A stretch of DNA of 64,000 nt, from contig CAVYPM010000005.1 in the NCBI GenBank assembly GCA_963770375.1, positions 129,915 through 193,914 on the forward strand, in the 5' to 3' direction. Positions within the stretch are counted from its first letter, which is position 1, and the number at the start of each line of letters is the position of its first letter. The position numbers and the translations under genes are program-made. Source of the DNA: DASVBE01 sp963770375 (GTDB lineage: Bacteria; Actinomycetota; Actinomycetes; Streptosporangiales; Streptosporangiaceae). Below are positions 28,572 to 37,227 of this stretch, piece after piece. The notes under the pieces are model-generated. The model saw only the letters and a program-made list of their open reading frames with translations, searched no databases and was not told the DNA's origin.

Positions 28572-29539
28572 CCAGCGCGCAGGTGGACAACGCCGCGATC
28601 GACACACAGGCCGTCGCCGCGTTCGTCGCCGAGTACGGTGAGCGCGCCACGGCGCTGCCGCCGCTGGCGATCGTGATCGCGGCCTACAACGAGCAGGGCG
28701 CGATCGGCCCGGTCGTCGAGGCGCTGCCCAAGGAGGTGCTGGGCCAGGCCGCCGCGGTGATCGTGGTGTCCGACGGGTCGAAGGACGGCACCGTGGCCGA
28801 GGCGTCCGCGGCCGGGGCGCTGGTCTGCGACCCGAAGGTCAACCGGGGCCAGGGCGCCGCGCTGCGGCTCGGCTACCGGCTGGCCCGCGAGGGCGGCGCG
28901 GAGTACATCGTCACCACCGACGCGGACGGGCAGTACAACCCGGCCGAGATCGAGCTGCTGATGGAGCCGATCCTGGCCGGCGAGGCCGACTTCGTGACCG
29001 GCTCACGCCGGCTGGGCAGCGAGGAGACCAAGGACCCGGTGCGCAAGGCCGGCGTGCGGTTCTTCGCCCTGGCCATCAGCACGCTCACCGGCCAGAAGAT
29101 CAGCGACACCACGTTCGGCCTGCGCGCGATGCGCGCCGAGGTGACCGGCGCGGTGCTGCTCGCGCAGCCCCAGTACCAGGCGTCCGAGCTGCTCATCGGG
29201 GTCATCACGCACGGCTACCGTGTCGTCGAGCGGCCCGCGACGATCCACAAGCGCCAGGTCGGCAAGTCCAAGAAGGGCAACAACGCGTTCTACGCGCTGC
29301 AGTTCGCCAAGGTGGTCGGCACCACCTGGTGGCGCGAGCGTCAGCGCCGGGGCTCGGTCTCCGCGGCCTCGGGGGCCGTGCCGCGGCCCGGCGCCGAGCC
29401 GGTGGCCAGCGCGAACGGGGCCGGGTCCACGGCGGCCGCGACGTCCTCGGCTAGCGGAAGCTCCGCGCCGGACTCGTCGGTCAGCGGCGACGCCAGCTTG
29501 GCGGCGCGCGGCCCGCGGCGGTCCGCGAAGAGCACGTAG
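28568..29539 (+). CDS. Glycosyltransferase family 2, polyprenyl-phosphate sugar transferase-like
   Basis: GT-A fold transferase resembling dolichol-phosphate mannosyltransferases. Motifs: LAIVIAAYNEQGAIGPVVEA, VVSDGSKDGT, NRGQGAALRLGYRLA, DxD in TTDADGQYNPAE, FVTGSRRLGS. The GTG at 28568 overlaps the epimerase stop and has GGAGG 8 bases upstream. The last ~60 residues are Ser/Ala/Gly-rich and lie antisense to the 3' end of the GtrA-like gene. With GtrA next door, it probably makes a lipid-linked sugar for cell-wall or exopolysaccharide decoration. Confidence 0.92.
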   Translation: MTSAQVDNAAIDTQAVAAFVAEYGERATALPPLAIVIAAYNEQGAIGPVVEALPKEVLGQAAAVIVVSDGSKDGTVAEASAAGALVCDPKVNRGQGAALRLGYRLAREGGAEYIVTTDADGQYNPAEIELLMEPILAGEADFVTGSRRLGSEETKDPVRKAGVRFFALAISTLTGQKISDTTFGLRAMRAEVTGAVLLAQPQYQASELLIGVITHGYRVVERPATIHKRQVGKSKKGNNAFYALQFAKVVGTTWWRERQRRGSVSAASGAVPRPGAEPVASANGAGSTAAATSSASGSSAPDSSVSGDASLAARGPRRSAKST

Positions 29540-29976
29540 TGGAAGATCACGAACCGGGTCAGGAACGTTAGGCAGTTCGCGGCGAAGTAAGCGCCCGCGA
29601 CGAAGAGCACGCGCTCGAGGTTGCCCAGGTGCCAGTCCTTGGCAGCCTCGTGCGCGATCTTCGTCGCGGTGACCAGGATGATGATCGTGCAGACGGAGAT
29701 GACCCAGAACGGCAGCGTCTCCTTGAGCAGGTTCGGGCGGCCCTTGCGCTCCCAGGTCCAGCGCGTCATGAAGTAGCTGACGAGGGCGCCGGCGAACCAC
29801 GCCGCGACCGAGGACCGGCCGGGCGCGATCTTGAAGATCCCGTAGCAGGCCAGCAGCATCAGCTCACTGGTGCCGGCGGAAACCAGGGCGGCCAGTATGA
29901 ACCGGCTGAACCGCTTACCGAACTGAGATCGGACGAAGTTGCTCAGCTTGGCGGGGACAGACCGAATCAGGGCCAT
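29341..29976 (-). CDS. GtrA-like membrane protein
   Basis: GtrA family, thought to flip or hold polyprenyl-linked sugars. Four hydrophobic segments: FILAALVSAGTSELMLLACY, SVAAWFAGALVSYFMTRW, LPFWVISVCTIIILVTATKI, VLFVAGAYFAANCLTFLTRF. The ATG at 29976 follows TAGGAAAAC and starts at the usual place, ahead of SKF-like basic residues; longer upstream starts are weaker. 211 residues. Its last ~65 codons overlap the glycosyltransferase gene on the other strand by 199 bp. Confidence 0.88.
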   Translation of the reverse strand: MALIRSVPAKLSNFVRSQFGKRFSRFILAALVSAGTSELMLLACYGIFKIAPGRSSVAAWFAGALVSYFMTRWTWERKGRPNLLKETLPFWVISVCTIIILVTATKIAHEAAKDWHLGNLERVLFVAGAYFAANCLTFLTRFVIFHYVLFADRRGPRAAKLASPLTDESGAELPLAEDVAAAVDPAPFALATGSAPGRGTAPEAAETEPRR

Positions 29977-30484
29977 TGTTTTCCTAGCTTCTGGGAGCCG
30001 GCGGGCCAGGAAGGGCACCAGCCGCTGGGACATTGTGCGTCGGTAGGACACGTATACAGTACGGGAACTCGCCGGTCGCCGCCGTGAGGTCGGGGCATGT
30101 GCCGGCAAGCCCCTTCAGGCGACGCGGCCCCCGAGGTCGCGTGGTGCATCCCAGTCCGTACCCCCGGATTGCGGGCTGAACCACAGGTGCCGGCCGCGGC
30201 CGCGCCAGAACACGGCCAGCCGCCCGGACGGCCCGGCGGCCACCGCTGGCCCGCTGCGGACGCGGCCGGCTCCGCCGACCGCGAGCTGACCGCCGACCGG
30301 CTTCTCGTTCAGGATTGATTACGGTTCCGGGACCGCGGGCCGAGGAGCCCAGGCCAGCCGGAACGCCCGGCTGGCCACGGCGACGGCCCCCCGGCCCTAC
30401 AGTGGCGGTGCACAGCAGTGGCCGGGGGCAAAGCCAGGTACCGGCGGGGTCAGCCTGGAGGCGGGCGAAGGGTGGCGAGCGCTG
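29977..30484. other. Intergenic region, no gene recognised
   Basis: About 500 bases between the GtrA-like gene and the lipoprotein gene, containing the divergent promoters of both. Open frames here are short and resemble no family. Confidence 0.4.
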
Positions 30485-31078
30485 ATGACCATGGCGTGCC
30501 GCCGGGCCGCGGCCGGGTCCCTCGGCGGGCCCGTCGCTGGAGCCGTGGCCGCGGTGCTGGCGATGACGCTGGCCGGGTGCGGTTCCGGCGGGGCGGCGTC
30601 GCCGTCACCGTCACCGGCTCCGTCCACCGCCGCGCCGGCCAGCCCGTCAGCAGCGCCGGCCAGTCCGTCTGCCACGCCGCTGACCAGCGCGCAGCGGCGG
30701 AAACTGGCCCGGCAGTACCTGGCCGTGGCCGAGCCGGCCAACAAGGCGCTGGACCACGAGGTCGACGCGTTCGATGACGCCCGGCACGACGACCTGGCCA
30801 GGGCGGTCGCCGCGCTGCACGGCCAGGTCCGGGTCGAGCGCAGCTTCGACCGGAACCTGGCCGCGATCGGTTTCCCGCCGCCGGTCGACGTGATCGCGCA
30901 CCTGCTGATCCTGGCCAACCAGCAGCGGATCGCACTGACCCTGCAGGAGGCGAAGGCCACCTCCGTGACCGGGCTGGCCACGTTCCGCAAGCGGCACGCG
31001 GCCGCCGACGAGGCGGTGGAGCGGCAGGCCCGCCTGATCCGCAAGCTGCTGGGCCTGCCGCCCCCCGAGACCAGCTGA
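30485..31078 (+). CDS. Putative lipoprotein of unknown function
   Basis: 197 residues with a lipoprotein signal: basic MTMACRRAAAG, hydrophobic VAGAVAAVLAMT and lipobox LAGC near residue 32. A Ser/Pro/Ala linker follows (residues ~35-65), then an all-alpha domain with heptad-like charged helices (LARQYLAVAEPANKALDHEV to RKLLGLPPPETS). Exported and lipid-anchored; no family recognised. Convergent with the YidC-like gene. Confidence 0.72.
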   Translation: MTMACRRAAAGSLGGPVAGAVAAVLAMTLAGCGSGGAASPSPSPAPSTAAPASPSAAPASPSATPLTSAQRRKLARQYLAVAEPANKALDHEVDAFDDARHDDLARAVAALHGQVRVERSFDRNLAAIGFPPPVDVIAHLLILANQQRIALTLQEAKATSVTGLATFRKRHAAADEAVERQARLIRKLLGLPPPETS

Positions 31079-31095
31079 GCCCCGGGTCAGTACAC

Positions 31096-31868
31096 CTAGG
31101 CCGCGGCCAGCTGCGGCTGCTGCCGGGCCTGGATCCGGCGCATCAGCACGGTTCGCTCGGCCGCCGTCCACGCGGTCGTGGTCAGCAGGTACAGCCCGGC
31201 CGCCAGCGGCACGAAGGCCGCGATCACGATCGTCAGGTAGGGCAGCACCCGGGTCAGCCCGCCCACCGCGCCGCCCGGCCGGGCCGCCGGCGCTCCGCCG
31301 CAGCCGCTCCGGGCGCCCCGGCCGCGGCGGTGAACCGCCGGGCCAGCCGCACCGCCGCCCAGCTCACCAGTGCGAGCAGCGCGAACAGGCCGAGGAACAC
31401 CGCGCCGTGCGCGCTGAACGGGCCCGCCCCGGCCAGCCACCGGCTGCCCAGCGGAACGCCCAGCAGCTGATCCGACAGCAGGGCGTTGGGGTGCCCGCTG
31501 ATCACCGGGGTGAGGAAGAGGCGGTACAGCACGCTGAAGAACGGCCACTGGGCCAGCAGCGGCAGCACCCCGGCGAACAGGCTGGTGCCCTCCCGCTGCT
31601 GCACCGCGGTCATCTCGCGGCGCAGCCGTTCCGGCTGGTTCTTGTACTTGCGCTGCAGCTCGGCCAGCTGCGGCAGCAGCCGGGCCTGCGCGGCCTGGCC
31701 GCGGACCGCGTAGTAGCTGAGCGGGAGCAGGGCCACCCGCAGCGCGATCGTGACGGCGACGATCGCGGCCGCTCCGGCCAGGCTGCCGGCCAGTGGGCTG
31801 AGAACGGAGATAACGGAGGTCAGGACGTGATAGCCGGCCCGGACGGCGGCGTCGAACAAAGCGAACAT
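31096..31868 (-). pseudogene. YidC/Oxa1-family membrane insertase, frameshifted before the last helix
   Basis: Membrane protein insertase of the short actinobacterial type. From ATG 31868: FDAAVRAGYHVLTSVISVLS, AIVAVTIALRVALLPLSYYA with the family's conserved Arg, the charged loop KYKNQPERLRREMTAVQQ, then LFAGVLPLLAQWPFFSVLYR, and a Trp-rich helix near 190. This frame ends at 31254 in an Arg/Ala-rich stretch; the last part of the family, GLTRVLPYLTIVIAAFVPLA and AERTVLMRR, is in the next frame and ends at 31096. One indel around 31255-31280 explains it. The protein would be about 256 residues. Probably a paralogue of the main YidC. Confidence 0.82.
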
Positions 31869-31979
31869 GACAGGAACCCCTCCAGCGGGTCAGGACATGG
31901 ATGACAGCTGGAGACGGCCGCATGGCCCGCCACGCGCCGGCCCGTCAGGACCGGAGCGGGAGAGAGTAAAGGACCGGAG

Positions 31980-32276
31980 TCAGGCGGCCGCCGGGACCGC
32001 GCCCGGGGCCCGGGGCCGCACCCGGCCCGCCGCGTCGGGGTCGGTCAGCCGCTGGAAGCGCGCTGACCAGGACTTCTGCCGGATGGCTGCGGCCCGCCGC
32101 CGCATCGGCGCCACGGTCAGCGCCGCGGCGGTGGCGGCCATCCTGGCCACGGCCAGGGCCAGCAGCCCGGCCAGCACCAGGGCGCCCACCGCAAGCAGGC
32201 CGGACGGCGTGGCCACGCTCTGCCACACCCCGGTGAGCTGCCCGATCAGCGTCAGCAGCCCGGAAAGCACCGCCAT
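31980..32276 (-). CDS. Small membrane protein upstream of the YidC-like gene
   Basis: 98 residues from ATG 32276: one long hydrophobic stretch (SVATPSGLLAVGALVLAGLL to AATAAALTV), then a basic region with AIRQKSWSARFQRLTDPDAA. It resembles the short DUF6412-type proteins found beside YidC paralogues in actinobacteria; that name is from memory. Same strand as the YidC-like gene, 111 bp before it, so probably co-transcribed. Confidence 0.6.
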   Translation of the reverse strand: MAVLSGLLTLIGQLTGVWQSVATPSGLLAVGALVLAGLLALAVARMAATAAALTVAPMRRRAAAIRQKSWSARFQRLTDPDAAGRVRPRAPGAVPAAA

Positions 32277-32356
32277 GCGCTCAAGTCTAAGCGCCGCTGG
32301 CCCGGCCAGCCGGTCGCCCGTACGCAATTCCGCCCGCAACGGACCGGCACACCGAT

Positions 32357-32393
32357 GATAACGCGTTGCGTTAATAACGCGACGCGTTATCAT
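32357..32393 (+). promoter_or_regulatory. Promoter and palindromic operator of the higBA-type pair
   Basis: A 35-bp near-perfect palindrome (32357-32391) is built from TAACGC / GCGTTA inverted repeats. It contains a -35 TTGCGT (32366-32371), a 16-bp spacer and a -10 TATCAT (32388-32393). The start codon GTG at 32401 is 7 bases after the -10, where transcription should begin, so the mRNA is probably leaderless. The antitoxin very likely binds the palindrome, as in related modules. Confidence 0.78.
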
Positions 32394-32400
32394 TGGCTGT

Positions 32401-32682
32401 GTGCTGCGCTCCTTCCGGGACAAGGACACCGAGGCGATCTGGCACCGGCAGCGATCGCGGCGGTTAGATGGCCCCACCCAGCGCGTGGCCTGGCGCAAGC
32501 TGGCCATGCTTGACGCCGCGGAGACCCTGACGGACTTGCTCATTCCACCCGGGAACCGGCTGGAGAAACTGACCGGTGACCGGGGCGGGCAATACAGCAT
32601 CCGGGTGAACCGCCAGTGGCGGATCTGCTTTCACTGGTCGGACGCTGGACCGGAGGACGTCGAGATCGTTGACTACCACTAG
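32401..32682 (+). CDS. higB: Type II toxin, RelE/HigB family
   Basis: 93-residue basic protein. HigB/RelE toxins are ribosome-dependent mRNA nucleases. Features: VLRSFRDKDTEAIWHRQRSR, RLEKLTGDRGGQYSIRVNRQ, WRICFHW and the ending VEIVDYH, all typical of HigB. GTG start without a Shine-Dalgarno; see the promoter entry for likely leaderless translation. The toxin precedes the antitoxin, the usual higBA order. Its TAG stop is part of the antitoxin's ribosome-binding site (TAGGAGG). Confidence 0.93.
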   Translation: MLRSFRDKDTEAIWHRQRSRRLDGPTQRVAWRKLAMLDAAETLTDLLIPPGNRLEKLTGDRGGQYSIRVNRQWRICFHWSDAGPEDVEIVDYH

Positions 32683-32691
32683 GAGGAAACC

Positions 32692-32997
32692 GTGGCCATG
32701 GACGTGATCATGCCACCGGTCCATCCCGGTGAGATCCTGCTGGAGGAGTTCCTCGAGCCGCTCCACGTCAGCCAGTACCAGCTGGCCAAGGGCCTCAGCG
32801 TCCCGCCACGGCGGATCAACGAGATCGTGCACGGCCAGCGCCGCATCTCCGCGGACACCGCGCTGCGCCTGGCCCGCTACTTCGGCACCTCGGAGCGGTT
32901 CTGGATGAACCTCCAGGCCCGGTACGACCTCGAGGTCGAGAAGGACCGGCTCGGTGACTCGCTCGACGAGATCCAGCCGCTCAGCGCGGCAGGCTGA
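32692..32997 (+). CDS. higA: Antitoxin, HigA family (XRE-type HTH)
   Basis: 101-residue HTH protein that should neutralise the toxin and repress the operon. Hallmarks: PPVHPGEILLEEFLEPLHVS, QYQLAKGLSVPPRRINEIVH, RISADTALRLARYFGTSERF and WMNLQARYDLEV. AGGAGG lies 5 bases before the GTG at 32692; ATG 32698 is an alternative. Its stop lies in a hairpin shared with the convergent cobN gene. Confidence 0.95.
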   Translation: MAMDVIMPPVHPGEILLEEFLEPLHVSQYQLAKGLSVPPRRINEIVHGQRRISADTALRLARYFGTSERFWMNLQARYDLEVEKDRLGDSLDEIQPLSAAG

Positions 32998-33033
32998 CCC
33001 CGGGACCTGACCCCCGGGCCGCGGTCAGCCTGC
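32989..33033. terminator. Hairpin between higA and cobN containing both stop codons
   Basis: Perfect 11-bp arms (GCAGGCTGACC / GGTCAGCCTGC) with inner CCCGGG repeats. The higA TGA and the cobN TGA are placed symmetrically in the two arms. Likely bidirectional terminator. Confidence 0.65.
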
Positions 33034-34465
33034 TTCGCCGCCCTCGATCGTGCCTTCTGTGGCCAGGAAGGCCTGCTGGAGCTGGTCGAGCGTGGCCGGG
33101 TCGGGCTTGGCCCACAGGCCGCGCTGGGCGGCTTCGAGGAGCCGCTCGGCGATGCCGTGCAGCGCCCACGGGTTGGCCTGCTCCAGGAACGCCCGGTTGG
33201 TCTCGTCGAACACGTACGACGCGGCCAGCTGCTCGTACATCCAGTCCTCGACCACGCCCGCGGTGGCGTCGTAGCCGAACAGGTAGTCGACGGTCGCCGC
33301 CAGCTCGAACGCGCCCTTGTAGCCGTGCCGCTGCATGGCCGCGATCCACCGCGGGTTGACCACCCGGGAGCGGAACACCCGGCGGGTCTCCTCGGCCAGC
33401 GTCCGGGTCTTGACCGCGTCGGGCACAGCCGAGTCGCCGATGTAGGCCGCCGGGCTGCGGCCGGTCAGCGACCGGACCATGGCGACCATCCCGCCGTGGT
33501 ACTGGAAGTAGTCGTCGGAGTCGGCGATGTCGTGCTCGCGCGTATCGGTGTTCTTCGCCGCCACCGCGATCCGGCGGAAAGCGCCTTCCATGTCCCGGCG
33601 GGCCTCCCGCCCGTCGAGACCGGCGCCGTAGGCGTAGCCGCCCCACACCGCGTACACCTCGGCCAGGTCGCCGTCGTCCCGCCAGTTGCGGGCGTCGATC
33701 AGCGGCAGGAGCCCGGCGCCGTAGGCGCCCGGCTTGGAGCCGAAGATCCGCGTCGTGGCCCGCCGCCAGTCGCCGTGCCCGGCCACGTCCGCCGTCGCGT
33801 GCGCGCGCAGGTAGTTGTCCCCCGGCGGCTCGTCCAGCCCCGCCACCGTGGAGATCGCGTCGTCCAGCAGGGCGATCACGTGCGGGAACGCGTCACGGAA
33901 GAACCCGGAGATGCGCAGCGTCACGTCGATCCGCGGCCGGCCCAGCTCGGCCAGCGGGATCACCCCGAACCCGGTCACCCGGCGGGACGCGTCGTCCCAC
34001 ACCGGGCGGCAGCCGATCAGCGCGAGCACCTCGGCGATGTCGTCGCCCTGGGTCCGCATCGCCGACGTGCCCCACACGGTCAGCCCGACGCACCGCGGAT
34101 ACGAGCCCTCGTCCGCCAGGTGCCGGGCCAGCAGCGAATCGGCCAGCGCCCGCCCGGTGTCCCACGAGTTGCGCGACGGGATCGCCTTCGGGTCGACCGA
34201 GTAGAAGTTCCGCCCGGTGGGCAGCACGTTGACCAGCCCGCGGGTCGGCGACCCGGACGGCCCGGCCGCGATGTACCCGCCGGAAAGCGCTGTCAGCACC
34301 GCGTCGATCTCGCCTGACGTGGCGGCCAGCCGCGGCACCACCTCCCGCGCCGCGAACTCCAGCACGGAGATGACGTTCCGCCGCACCGTTTCGTCCACCG
34401 CGCGGCCCGCGCCAGCCGCCCGCGCCAGCCTCGGCGCCAGCCCCGCCCGCATCAGCCCCGTCGGC

Positions 34466-34520
34466 GCCAAGCCCCGTGCCCGCGCCAGGCCCCGTGCCCG
34501 CGCCAGGCCCCGTGCCCGCA
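34466..34520. repeat. 18-bp tandem repeat x3 in cobN
   Basis: Three copies of CCCCGTGCCCGCGCCAGG (the last diverged) in the linker before the C-terminal third of CobN. In the upstream frame they give Gly-Thr-Gly-Pro-Gly-Ala repeats. A frame change lies just downstream, in the direction of transcription. Confidence 0.8.
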
Positions 34521-36404
34521 CCTGCGCCAGGGCTCGCGCTCGCGCCTGCGCCTGCGCCGAGCACCGCGTCGCACACCTCACCGGCCGCGCCCGCGTCCCA
34601 GCCCGCCGCGGCAAGCCCTTCCACCAGCGCCCGCGCCGTCCCCTCGTACGCATCGGTGTCCCCGCGCGACCCGCCCGCCACGTCCAGGCCCAGCGCGGTC
34701 CGCAGCCCGGGCAGCGCCCCGGACGTGCCGCCCCACACCTGCGCCGACCGGAGGATCACCAGCACCAGGTTGACCAGCGCCTCCCCCTCCGGCGCCGCGC
34801 CCAGGATGTGCAGCCCGTCCCGGATGGCGGCGTCCTTCACCTCGCACAGGTAGCCGTCGATGTGCAGCACGAAGTCGTCGAACTCCGCCGCCTCAGGCGC
34901 CTGCTCGACGCCCAGGTCGTGGTGCAGCTGGGCGGTCCGGACCAGGGACCAGATCTGCGCCCGCACCGCGGGCAGCTTGTCCGGGTCCAGGGCGGCCACC
35001 GCGGCGTACTCGTCCAGCAGCTGCTCGAGCCGGGCCATGTCACCGTAGGTGTCCGCGCGGGCCATCGGCGGCACCAGGTGGTCGATGATCACCGCGTGAC
35101 CGCGGCGCTTGGCCTGGGTGCCCTCCCCCGGGTCGTTGACGATGAACGGGTAGATCAGCGGCACGTGGCCGAGCACCGCGTCCGGCGCGCACCCCGCGGA
35201 CAGGCCCAGGCCCTTGCCCGGCAGCCACTCCACCGTGCCGTGCTTGCCCAGGTGCACGATCGCGTCCGCGCCGAAGTCCTCCTCCAGCCACCGGTACGCG
35301 GCCAGGTAATGGTGCGACGGCGGCAGCTCCGGGTCGTGGTAGATGGCGACCGGGTTCTCCCCGAAGCCCCGCGGCGGCTGGATCATCAGCAGCACGTTGC
35401 CGAACCTCAGCGCGGCCAGCACGATGTGGCCGTCGTCGGTGTACAGCTCCCCGGGCGGCGGGCCCCAGTGAGAGTCAATCGCCGCGCGGATCCCGTCATC
35501 CATCTTCGTTCGCCAGCGGAGCAGGGACGGTACCGGTATGCGCACGTCGGCGGCGCGGAGCTGCTCGGGGGTGAGCCACTCGGTGTCGTGCCCGCCGGCC
35601 GCGATGAGCGTGTGGATGAGCTCGTCGCCGTCCTCGGGAAAGCCCTTTCCGAGGTCGTAGCCCTCCTCCCGGAGGCGCCGGAGCAGCCGGACGGCCGACG
35701 CCGGCGTGTCCAGGCCGACGGCATTCCCGACGCGTGCGTGCTTGGTCGGGTACGACGACAGCACGATCGCGATTCGCTTGGCCGAGTTTGATTTATTACG
35801 CAGCCGGGCGTGCCGGACAGCCAGCCCGGCCAGCCGCCCCGCGCGCTCAGGATCCGCGCGGTACACCGGGATGCCGTCCGGGCCCTCCTCCTTGAACGAG
35901 AAGGGCACGGTGATCAGCCGGCCGTCGAATTCCGGGATCGCCACCTGCATGGCCGCGTCCATCGGGGTCAGCGCCGCGGACGAGGCCGCCCACTGCTCAC
36001 GGGAGCTGGTCAGGCACAGCCCCTGCAGGACCGGGACGCCCAGGGTGGCCAGCGCTCCGGCGTCCCAGTCGCCGTCCGCCGCGCCGGCCGCGTTCGACCC
36101 GCCCGCGGCCAGGACCGTGGTGATGACCGTGTCCGCCTGGCCGAGCAGGCCGATCAGCTCCGGGTCGGGGTGCCGCAGCGAGGCGCAGAACACCGGCAAG
36201 GGGTTGCCGCCCTGCTCGCTGATCGCCGCGCACAGCGTGTCCACGAACGCGGTGTTGCCGGACAGCTCGTGCGCCCGGTAGTAGACCACGGCCACGACCG
36301 GGCGCGGAGCCGCTCCCCCGTCCGGCCCGGGCGTGAGCTCCCGGCTCCGGCTCTGGCCCTGGTGGCACGGCGGGCTGCGGTGTGCGGCGGGCCGCGGGTG
36401 CACG

Positions 36405-36668
36405 CCATCCTGCGGCATCGCCGCGGGCGCGGCAGGCCCCGGCCCGGGCTCGGGCCGGAGCGGCGCGACGGGCTCTGGCGGCGCGGCGGGCTGCGGCGGC
36501 GTGGAGGGCTGCGGATGCGCGACGGGGAGCCGGTGCGCGCCATCCTGCGGCATCGTCGCGGGCGCGGCAGGCTCCGGCCCGGGCTCGGGCCGCTGCGGCG
36601 CGGCGGGCGGGGCGCCGGGCGGGCTGCGGGTGCGCGGCAGGGAGCGGGTGCACGCCGTGCTGCGGCAT
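36405..36668. repeat. ~135-bp repeat units in the CobN N-terminal linker
   Basis: The 14-mer CCATCCTGCGGCAT (with one variant) recurs at 36405, 36540 and 36655 as part of longer repeats that encode MPQDG-x-HP-x-PAAH followed by Pro/Glu-rich sequence. The first spacing is 135 bp, in frame; the second is 115 bp, out of frame, which locates the frameshift. Confidence 0.8.
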
Positions 36669-37119
36669 TGCCGCGGGCGGGGCGAAGCCCTCGCCGGTCA
36701 GAAGGACCGTGTCGGACAGGAAGGCGGCCAGCTCGCGCAGGTTGGCCGGGCCGCCTTCGCGCAGGTAGCCGAGTGCTTCGGTGACCGTGCCCGCGGCGAC
36801 CGTGGACTGCGCCATCAGGCCGGCGTCGGGCGCCGCCTCGCCACCAAGGATGATCAAAGGGAGACCAGTGGCGCGCAGCGCCTCGATCCCGCCCGGCCAG
36901 GCCTCACGGCCGCCGAGCAGGCGCAGCACGGCCAGGTCCGCGCCGCGGGCCAGGCCGGCGACCGCGTCCGGCGGGATGCGGGCGGGGTTGGCCACCCGGT
37001 AGTCAGCGCCGGAGGCGCGGGCGGCGAGGAGTTCGGTGTCGGCGGTGGAGAGCAGCAGGATCGTCGGCACAGCCACGATCCTCGCAGACCGGGATTGCAC
37101 CGCCGGGCCGGAGGGTTGG

Positions 37120-37179
37120 TGCTGGTGATCACGGTGCTGGTGATCACCGCGCTGGTGATCGCCGCGCTGGTGATCACCG
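37120..37179. repeat. 15-bp tandem repeat x4 between cobN and the MFS gene
   Basis: Four units of TGCTGGTGATCACCG type, with minor changes. On the plus strand they read as a very hydrophobic peptide, LVLVITVLVITALVIAALVI, followed by TVRRAAG and a stop at 37199. It lies in the 158-bp region between the divergent cobN and MFS starts, so it may be an operator array, a micropeptide gene, or neither. Confidence 0.75.
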
Positions 37180-37227
37180 TGCGGCGGGCCGCCGGGTGAC
37201 CGGCCAGCGCGGAGCGTTCGGAGGAGC

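Larger units (their letters stand above)
33025..37070 (-). pseudogene. cobN: Cobaltochelatase subunit CobN, two apparent frameshifts
   Basis: Large subunit of the ATP-dependent cobaltochelatase; it binds hydrogenobyrinic acid diamide and cobalt. From GTG 37070: PTILLLSTADTELLAAR and a metal-binding-like N-terminal domain. A His/Pro-rich linker of three copies of a ~45-residue unit follows; the frame changes between 36553 and 36655. The next frame has VVAVVYYRAHELSGNTAFVD, SYPTKHARVGNAVGLDTPAS, DAIVHLGKHGTVEWLPGKG and NDPGEGTQAKRRGHAVIIDH. A Gly/Ala/Thr repeat at 34,440-34,530 then precedes a second change, and the last frame holds VLPTGRNFYSVDPKAIPSRN, WGTSAMRTQGDDI and the C-terminal KHGYKGAFE-like block. 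About 1,350 residues if restored. The I/D subunits lie at 24.5-27.2 kb. Confidence 0.88.

Noticed and set aside
37120..37179. A second cobalamin riboswitch upstream of cobN
   Set aside because: No B12 box or other aptamer elements were found between 37071 and 37227; only a 15-bp tandem repeat.
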